26,309 nt of DNA from Candidatus Pelagibacter sp. TMED197 (GTDB lineage Bacteria > Pseudomonadota > Alphaproteobacteria > Pelagibacterales > Pelagibacteraceae): contig NHIU01000024.1 in assembly GCA_002169755.1 (NCBI GenBank), positions 1 to 26,309 of the forward strand, read 5' to 3'. A program made the translations under genes and the position numbers. Shown here one piece after another: positions 21,820-26,309 of the stretch. The notes beneath the pieces are model-generated. The model ran no database searches. It was not told the DNA's origin and worked only from the letters and a program-made list of their open reading frames with translations. Numbering within the stretch: the first letter of the stretch is position 1; each line of letters begins with the position of its first letter.

Positions 21820-23601
21820 TCACTTTAGACTTTCCTTCAAAGCGTATATTTCACTTCTCAATGTGTTTATTTCACTTTGAACATTAACAAGTGCTACTTG
21901 TTGTTGTAATATTGGGTCGTTAGATGTATATTTAACTAACGATTTGTCACCATAAATTTGTGATTGTTCTATTATATTCACACTAGAATAAAATGATATT
22001 TCTTCTAGTTGTTTTTGATTAGTATATACTTTCTTATTTATATATCCTGTCAAGTCAGCACCACCTGTCGTTATACCTTGAGTTTTAATAAGTTGTATAG
22101 CCGCAAGTTGTTGATCTACTCTCTTTAATTTAGACATTACCTTTTCAATAACCTTTTGTACTTTCTGTTCTATGCCGACAATTCTAGTCTTTGTCCGTAT
22201 ATCCGATTTAACATCGCCAGTCTCTTTGCTCTCCACACCTTCTTCATTACTCTCCGTCTCCGTCTCATTTTCTGTTTCCTTATCTTCAGCCACATTAGAT
22301 TCAGTAGATACATTCTCACTAGTTTCTCCTGTCTCATTTGTTTCATTAGGTGTCTCTTCCATAGTTTCTGTTGTCGTAGACTCAGTTTCATTGATTTCCT
22401 CTTTCGGTTCGTTCATTAAAGTTTCAGTAGGTTCTTCTTCTTTAACTTCTTCCGTCAGTGTAGGCTCATTGTTCATCTCCTCTATTTGTTCTTCTTTGAT
22501 TTCTTGTACAGGTTCTTCTTCTATAAATGATACAGCAGACCCAAACTCTTCTTTCATCTCTTCCATAACCATGTTTGTGGCCTCTTCAAAAAACTGCTCT
22601 TCTTGTAATTCAACTTCAACTAAAGCAGTTTCAAATTCTTCTACTAGATTTTCTTCTACTAATATCTCTTTAAAATTTTCTACAAAAATTTCTCTAAACT
22701 CTTCTATCTTAATTTCTTTAATTTCTATCTCTTCTAATTCTAACATAGGTAAAGGTGCAAACTCAAAAGTTTCTATTTCTTCTACCTGTGCTAAATTGAT
22801 TTCTTCTAATTCTTGTACTAAAGTTTCTAATTCTAATTGTGCTTCTTCTAATTGTAAGTTTGCTAATTCTATTTCTTGTTCGGTCTCTTCACTGATTTGA
22901 ACTGGTTGATATGCTATATCTAATAATGTGGCAGTTAGACTTGCACCAAGTAAGTTAGGACCAATAGAGTCAACATTAACATAACCATTATAACCACCAT
23001 CTGTACCTTTCCACTCCCAATCGTATTTACGTGAGCCTGTATCTGTATAACTTACCGTGTCTGTATATGTGATGGTATTTCCGTAGTAGCCAGCGTCATT
23101 GTTTCTTGTAAATGTAGTTATTGCAAGTACATTATTATTTGCGTCTAGTATCTTAATTGTGTTTGTGTAAGTATCTCTTTGACCACCGCCTACATTATGT
23201 TGACCACATTGATATGATGATCCAGTCCATTCACAATTCTGTACTTCAGATATAGAGTTTAAGGTCACACCACCATCTAAACTATTTTCTGTTGTTGTAA
23301 ATGAACCACCTGATTGTTTTGTAGTTGTGATACCTACTAAAGAACCATTAGCAGATACAATACCCTCACCTTTTGCTTCTAGTTCGTTTCCAAATGGTTG
23401 TATACCACTATCATATGAAAAACCTGAAGCCATACCTACTTTATCAGGTGATAGATTGTCTGATTGATTTTGATAAGATGATTGACCGTCACCTGCATTA
23501 GGTAACAAGTTGCCTGAGGTTGCTGTCTCTGCCTTACTTACGCTTTGAGAAGTCGTAAGGATTAAGAGACTGAGCCCAACAATATACTTTGTAATTTGCA
23601 T
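21820..23601 (-). CDS. large secreted Glu-rich protein
   Basis: A 593-aa protein with a clear signal peptide (MQITKYIVGLSLLILTTSQS, probable cleavage after VSKA). The N-terminal domain (about 25-235) is Gly/Ser/Thr/Asn-rich with two cysteines (ENCEWTGSSYQC is C-x8-C style) and reads like a beta-rich surface domain. The middle (about 235-470) is low-complexity, extremely Glu-rich and partly Thr/Asn/Glu repeats. The C-terminus (about 480-593) is coiled coil with some hydrophobic strands. Export suggests a periplasmic or outer surface role in the infected cell, or a virion protein that crosses the envelope. The Glu-rich tract gives Ser-rich open frames on the opposite strand that are not genes. 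Confidence 0.75.
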   Translation of the reverse strand: MQITKYIVGLSLLILTTSQSVSKAETATSGNLLPNAGDGQSSYQNQSDNLSPDKVGMASGFSYDSGIQPFGNELEAKGEGIVSANGSLVGITTTKQSGGSFTTTENSLDGGVTLNSISEVQNCEWTGSSYQCGQHNVGGGQRDTYTNTIKILDANNNVLAITTFTRNNDAGYYGNTITYTDTVSYTDTGSRKYDWEWKGTDGGYNGYVNVDSIGPNLLGASLTATLLDIAYQPVQISEETEQEIELANLQLEEAQLELETLVQELEEINLAQVEEIETFEFAPLPMLELEEIEIKEIKIEEFREIFVENFKEILVEENLVEEFETALVEVELQEEQFFEEATNMVMEEMKEEFGSAVSFIEEEPVQEIKEEQIEEMNNEPTLTEEVKEEEPTETLMNEPKEEINETESTTTETMEETPNETNETGETSENVSTESNVAEDKETENETETESNEEGVESKETGDVKSDIRTKTRIVGIEQKVQKVIEKVMSKLKRVDQQLAAIQLIKTQGITTGGADLTGYINKKVYTNQKQLEEISFYSSVNIIEQSQIYGDKSLVKYTSNDPILQQQVALVNVQSEINTLRSEIYALKESLK

Positions 23602-23650
23602 AGATTATAATGCCACTCCAAATAATCCAATTGATAATACCGAAATCCAT
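23534..23650 (-). CDS. possible 38-aa microprotein overlapping the secreted-protein gene
   Basis: AAAGGA lies 6 bases before ATG 23648-23650, a better ribosome site than that of the overlapping secreted protein. The ORF runs to TAA at 23534-23536, with a hydrophobic start (MDFGIINWIIWSGIIIY). It begins 19 bases after the stop of the upstream gene and overlaps the signal-peptide codons of the next gene in another frame. It may be a real membrane microprotein or a translational coupler. Confidence 0.35.
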   Translation of the reverse strand: MDFGIINWIIWSGIIIYANYKVYCWAQSLNPYDFSKRK

Positions 23651-23669
23651 AGTTTTCCTTTACTAGTCT

Positions 23670-24395
23670 TTACTTTACTTTTTTTTTTAGCTTCTCAATT
23701 TCAAGTTCTAGTTTTTTCTGTTCAACACTATTCTTACTAATTTCATTTGCTTGTGTGGCAATAACTTCATCTTTTTCTTTCATCTTTTCTTCCCAATCTT
23801 TATTGCCTTTTTCTATAACTTTTAATCTCTTTGTATATACTTTGTAATCTGGTCTTAATTTGTTATATTTTTTCCATTGTTCTTTTGCTTCATTACCTAT
23901 CTTACCTTCAAAAGGACAAGGTGTGCCTGATTGTTCCATTGCATAGAACACTCTCTCATCTTGGCATAGTATTGATACAGCTGCAACTTTCATACCTAAG
24001 TCATTTAATACTTTACTTAATTTAATTCTTTCACAATTCTCATCTGTTCTAAAAGTGCCTGCTGATACACCTAAACCGAAAGTAGATACACCACCTGATA
24101 ACCCTACTACGCAAAGGTCTTGCGACATTGCTGACATACTAGGTGCTGATGATTGAGCGGTAACCCTAGTGTCGCCTGAGTAGGCATTAGTAGTATTTGT
24201 AGTTGTTGTATTATTACTTGATCCAGATTGATATTCATTCGTTGTTTCTGCCGAATAACCACCTGATATAGTGGTGTTTGAACCGCTCGCATTTGTTTGA
24301 GAGTTCGTTGTCGTTCCAGAGTTGGTAACATCAGCCCACGAAGGTGTTAACCCTAGCATAATATAGAATAACAAAAAGACTAATAATCTTTTCAT
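23670..24395 (-). CDS. secreted protein with Thr/Asn/Ser-rich N-region and Cys domain
   Basis: A 241-aa protein with a signal peptide (MKRLLVFLLFYIMLGLTPSWA, cleavage before DVTN). Residues about 22-90 are a Thr/Asn/Ser/Gly-rich linker-like region. A compact domain follows: SQDLCVVGLSGGVSTFGLGV, DENCERIKLSKVL, VAAVSILCQDERVFYAM and GTPCPFEGKIG, with four cysteines that could form two disulfides. A charged coiled-coil tail ends in poly-Lys. I recall this SQDLC...DENCERIKL domain from marine T4-like phages, function unknown. A GGAAT site lies just before the ATG, and a TATAAATA box sits in the 72-base gap upstream. Confidence 0.75.
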   Translation of the reverse strand: MKRLLVFLLFYIMLGLTPSWADVTNSGTTTNSQTNASGSNTTISGGYSAETTNEYQSGSSNNTTTTNTTNAYSGDTRVTAQSSAPSMSAMSQDLCVVGLSGGVSTFGLGVSAGTFRTDENCERIKLSKVLNDLGMKVAAVSILCQDERVFYAMEQSGTPCPFEGKIGNEAKEQWKKYNKLRPDYKVYTKRLKVIEKGNKDWEEKMKEKDEVIATQANEISKNSVEQKKLELEIEKLKKKVK

Positions 24396-24454
24396 AATTC
24401 CTTTTGATAATGTTTAGATAATGTGAAATAATGTAGTTTAAATCAATTCTAAAG

Positions 24455-24462
24455 TATTTATA
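24455..24462 (-). promoter_or_regulatory. candidate T4-late-type promoter box
   Basis: TATAAATA occurs on the minus strand 59 bases upstream of the secreted-protein ATG (24395). It lies in one of the few true intergenic gaps (24396-24467) and immediately after the end of the upstream gene. T4 and many relatives use exactly this octamer for late transcription. Its intergenic position makes it the most credible such box here, fitting late expression of the exported proteins. Confidence 0.5.
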
Positions 24463-24467
24463 AAATT

Positions 24468-24992
24468 TTATTCGTAGATTTTTTTCTTTTCATAAGCAGG
24501 TTGATGTCTGCCTATAATATCAAGTATTTCCCAAGAGCCGTCTTCGTTTACTCTTACTTTTGCGTTAACTTTGTCGCAAGTCATGTTGTAAACGCCCTCT
24601 TTATTTTCAGTTTCTCTATATTCTTTTTCTTTTTCTCTTTTGTTTTTTAAACAATCTACTAAATTCTCTGAAGCAACGTGATCTACTAAAACTCTATTGC
24701 CGTTTTCATCTATTTCAAATATGCAAACTGCGAATACCACACCCTCTTCAGGTGTAGATGAAGACGCTTTATGTTCTTCTTTCATCACGGTTACGTGTTT
24801 GTGTTTCTTTTCGATAGGACAAACTTGATGACCATCATCACCACAACCTGTGCAATCAGCTAATGCTTTATTCATACCAAAAGCAAATAACATGAAAAGA
24901 ACAAATATAATAACAGGACTATATTTTTCTATTAACTTAAATCTTTTCTGTTCTTTTTCAGTAATTTGATCTATGTTATTTTCTGTATCCAT
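24468..24992 (-). CDS. membrane-anchored or exported Cys protein, paralogue of 24992-25297
   Basis: A 174-aa protein with a charged cytoplasmic N-tail and one hydrophobic segment (about 26-44), followed directly by C47-x-x-C50 and C58 (ALADCTGCGDDGHQVCP). The C-terminal part contains VVFAVCIFEI, SENLVDCLKNKRE and YNMTCDKVNAKV. That last part matches the neighbouring 101-aa protein (ENLSQCLKSKR ... VVFACKSVKAL), indicating homologous domains with a shared Cys pair. The CxxC right after the TM might be redox-active or bind metal in the periplasm. TAATG junction with the upstream gene. Confidence 0.7.
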   Translation of the reverse strand: MDTENNIDQITEKEQKRFKLIEKYSPVIIFVLFMLFAFGMNKALADCTGCGDDGHQVCPIEKKHKHVTVMKEEHKASSSTPEEGVVFAVCIFEIDENGNRVLVDHVASENLVDCLKNKREKEKEYRETENKEGVYNMTCDKVNAKVRVNEDGSWEILDIIGRHQPAYEKKKIYE

Positions 24993-25297
24993 TAGTCTAA
25001 TATTTTTAGTAATCTAATACCGTATTTTGTTTGTTTATCTTCTTGTAATAATGCCTTTACAGATTTACAAGCGAATACAACTCTTTCGCCGCCAACTTCT
25101 CTACTTGCTACTCTTTTAGATTTCAAGCATTGACTTAAATTTTCTTTGTATACCCACTCAATTAATTTACCATTAAGTGTTAATGTTAAGGCGATTACGC
25201 CATCTTTTTCATACTTTTCTCCACCAGTGTAAAGTTTAGCTGCAAATACACTTGAAGCAAATAGTATCATAAAAAATGTTATTAGTAATTTTTTCAT
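24992..25297 (-). CDS. small exported Cys-pair protein
   Basis: A 101-aa protein with a signal peptide (MKKLLITFFMILFASSVFA, cleavage before AKLYT). The mature part of about 80 residues has ENLSQCLKSKRVASREV and RVVFACKSVKALL, giving one Cys pair that could form a periplasmic disulfide. It is homologous to the C-terminal half of the next protein. Translation starts at TAATG with the stop of the upstream gene. Function unknown; the family seems common in marine phages, from memory. Confidence 0.7.
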   Translation of the reverse strand: MKKLLITFFMILFASSVFAAKLYTGGEKYEKDGVIALTLTLNGKLIEWVYKENLSQCLKSKRVASREVGGERVVFACKSVKALLQEDKQTKYGIRLLKILD

Positions 25298-25755
25298 TAT
25301 TGTGTTTTACCGTTACCGTTTGAATAGATTATACTTCTATTACTATCCTTTAATTTCTCAACATCATCTCTAAGCATTTTTACGTCCTCTTGCAATCTTT
25401 TAATGTTGACCCCATTGTTCATCATATTTTCCATTTGTGACTGAATAGTCTCTAACTGACCAGCAATGTGTTCAATCAACATAAATTGCTCTGAGTCAGC
25501 AGGTGGTGAACCTAATTCACCTCTTGGCCACTTAATTCTAAATTCGTTATTCTTCTCAATATCAGCACTTAAAGTTTCTGTAACCTGATTTAAATCTTTT
25601 TCAGATAATTGTGCTTTAGTTTCAAGCATGGTAATACGTTCTAACACACCGAAGTATGCCCAAACGCCAACTGCAACTGCTGAAATAATAGCCAATAAGT
25701 TTTTCATTGGCATGCTAATAGCTGTTTGTTCTGATATATCAAGTCTATTTTTCAT
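25297..25755 (-). CDS. membrane-anchored coiled-coil phage protein
   Basis: A 152-aa protein with a short N-tail, a TM helix at about residues 18-38 (MKNLLAIISAVAVGVWAYFG), and a coiled coil. A distinctive block, EFRIKWPRGELGSPPADSEQ then FMLIEH, is followed by another coiled coil. I recall this block from T4-like cyanophages and SAR11 phages, where it is annotated as hypothetical or structural. N-in topology would put the coiled coil in the periplasm. Together with the overlapping lipoprotein gene (11 bases) a spanin-like two-component arrangement is possible, but the order differs from Rz/Rz1. Confidence 0.7.
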   Translation of the reverse strand: MKNRLDISEQTAISMPMKNLLAIISAVAVGVWAYFGVLERITMLETKAQLSEKDLNQVTETLSADIEKNNEFRIKWPRGELGSPPADSEQFMLIEHIAGQLETIQSQMENMMNNGVNIKRLQEDVKMLRDDVEKLKDSNRSIIYSNGNGKTQ

Positions 25756-26131
25756 TTTCGTCCTCTAAATCACCTTCGTAGTACTCTTTATATTTATCTA
25801 ACAAATCATTTGTAATCTTTAATTGATTCCTAATTTGTGCAAAATTCTTGGCAAGAAGTTCAAAATCTTTGTCTGTTAGTCCCCATAGAACAGGATCAAT
25901 GCCAGATTCCTCTAGTCTTTTAAATACTTCCTCGGCATTCTTACTAGTGATAATTATCCATCGTAAGTTCTCTAACTCTAGTGGAGTGGGTTTGTTCAAA
26001 TTGAGTTTTTCACGCTCAACTTCCTTCTTAAATATCTCTAATGTCTTTACACCCGAACAACTAGTAAGGGACGTAATTAGGATTAGCGATACTAGGACAC
26101 TCGCTATTAATTTCACTTTTCTTTGTAGCAT
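25745..26131 (-). CDS. outer-membrane lipoprotein, conserved phage family
   Basis: A 128-aa protein with a lipoprotein signal: basic N-end, hydrophobic core (LIASVLVSLILITS) and lipobox L-T-S-C25. The mature part has PTPLELENLRWIIITSKNAE, then EVFKRLEESGIDPVLWGLTD and a helical charged C-end. I recall the LRWxIITxxNAEEV ... DPVLxxLTD pattern from marine phages, next to lysis or structural genes. It should be lipidated and held in the inner or outer membrane facing the periplasm. No Asp at +2 of the mature protein (Ser follows Cys), so outer-membrane sorting is favoured. It overlaps the upstream partial gene by 71 bases. Confidence 0.75.
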   Translation of the reverse strand: MLQRKVKLIASVLVSLILITSLTSCSGVKTLEIFKKEVEREKLNLNKPTPLELENLRWIIITSKNAEEVFKRLEESGIDPVLWGLTDKDFELLAKNFAQIRNQLKITNDLLDKYKEYYEGDLEDENEK

Positions 26132-26309
26132 TTTTTTCTTCTTCAGTTAATTCGGCGCCACTTGCTATTTCAATACATCTTGTTGCCAATGCACTCGCAC
26201 CGTTTGTTATTCTTTCAATAGACTTTGTTTTAGCAATTGCAAGTTTGCCAACATCTCTATTCTTCTTGTTAAATCTTTTATCTAAATCGTCTAGGTCTTT
26301 TTTCAATAC
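26061..26309 (-). CDS. partial hypothetical protein, 5' end outside the window
   Basis: The frame is open to the window edge, where it reads Val-Leu-Lys-Lys-Asp. The TTG there is not a convincing start, so the gene probably begins upstream. The visible 82 residues are helical and basic at first (KRFNKKNRDVGKLAIAKTKS). They end in a Pro/Tyr/Asn-rich tail with one Cys (SECPSIANPNYVPY). No TM in the visible part. The 3' end overlaps the lipoprotein gene by 71 bases in another frame. Function unknown. Confidence 0.6.
   Translation of the reverse strand, partial: VLKKDLDDLDKRFNKKNRDVGKLAIAKTKSIERITNGASALATRCIEIASGAELTEEEKNATKKSEINSECPSIANPNYVPY

Noticed and set aside
22172..22900. 242-aa Ser-rich plus-strand open frame
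   Set aside because: It is the antisense reading of the Glu-rich tract (GAA/GAG read as TTC/CTC and TCT), with no ribosome site and opposite to every gene in the window.

Overview
The window is very AT-rich and packed with short, overlapping genes, all on the minus strand. It looks like part of a large tailed-phage genome of the T4-like marine type. The evidence is a T4 gp61-type primase, a complete class Ia ribonucleotide reductase (nrdA and nrdB), a RuvC-fold resolvase, and a set of small exported or membrane proteins of the kind found in marine myophages. A phage of an AT-rich marine host such as a SAR11/Pelagibacter relative fits, but the host is inference. No tRNA, IS element, CRISPR array or integrase was seen. 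No intergenic gap exceeds about 120 bases.

In the direction of transcription (high to low coordinates) the layout is as follows. (1) 26.3-21.0 kb: exported and membrane-anchored proteins. These include a lipoprotein, two related small Cys-containing exported proteins, a Cys-rich secreted protein, a 593-aa Glu-rich secreted protein, and two coiled-coil proteins with TM segments at opposite ends. A T4-late-like TATAAATA box lies in the 24.4 kb gap. (2) 21.0-14.7 kb: a nucleotide and replication operon behind a near-consensus sigma70-type promoter. It holds primase, nrdA, a conserved unknown, a 2OG-Fe(II) oxygenase-like protein, nrdB, a 56-aa zinc-ribbon protein and a RuvC-like resolvase. (3) 14.7-1.85 kb: a roughly 12.5 kb sugar and surface-glycan cassette. 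(4) 1.76-0 kb: small unknown genes behind a second promoter, including a 2H-phosphoesterase and a 57-aa membrane protein.

The glycan cassette is the most striking part. It encodes GDP-mannose 4,6-dehydratase (Gmd) and a ColD-type GDP-4-keto-6-deoxymannose 3-dehydratase in which the PLP lysine is replaced by histidine. Together these predict synthesis of a GDP-3,6-dideoxyhexose. It also holds three GT-A-like glycosyltransferases, two tandem paralogous 272-aa GT-B-like proteins, a third more distant GT-B-like protein, a cupin, a glutamine-dependent asparagine synthase-like amidotransferase, a radical SAM/SPASM-like enzyme, a SAM methyltransferase and a 2OG-Fe(II) dioxygenase. Two paralogous ParB-like small proteins bracket it. 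Almost every junction is ATGA, TAATG or a short overlap, so the cassette is probably co-translated. It could remodel host envelope polysaccharide during infection or decorate the virion; the sequence does not say which.

Two whole-window observations stand out. The pentamer GATGC/GCATC is strongly depleted while GACGC/GCGTC is over-used. Both clear sigma70-type promoters sit so close to their ATG that the transcripts should be leaderless or nearly so.
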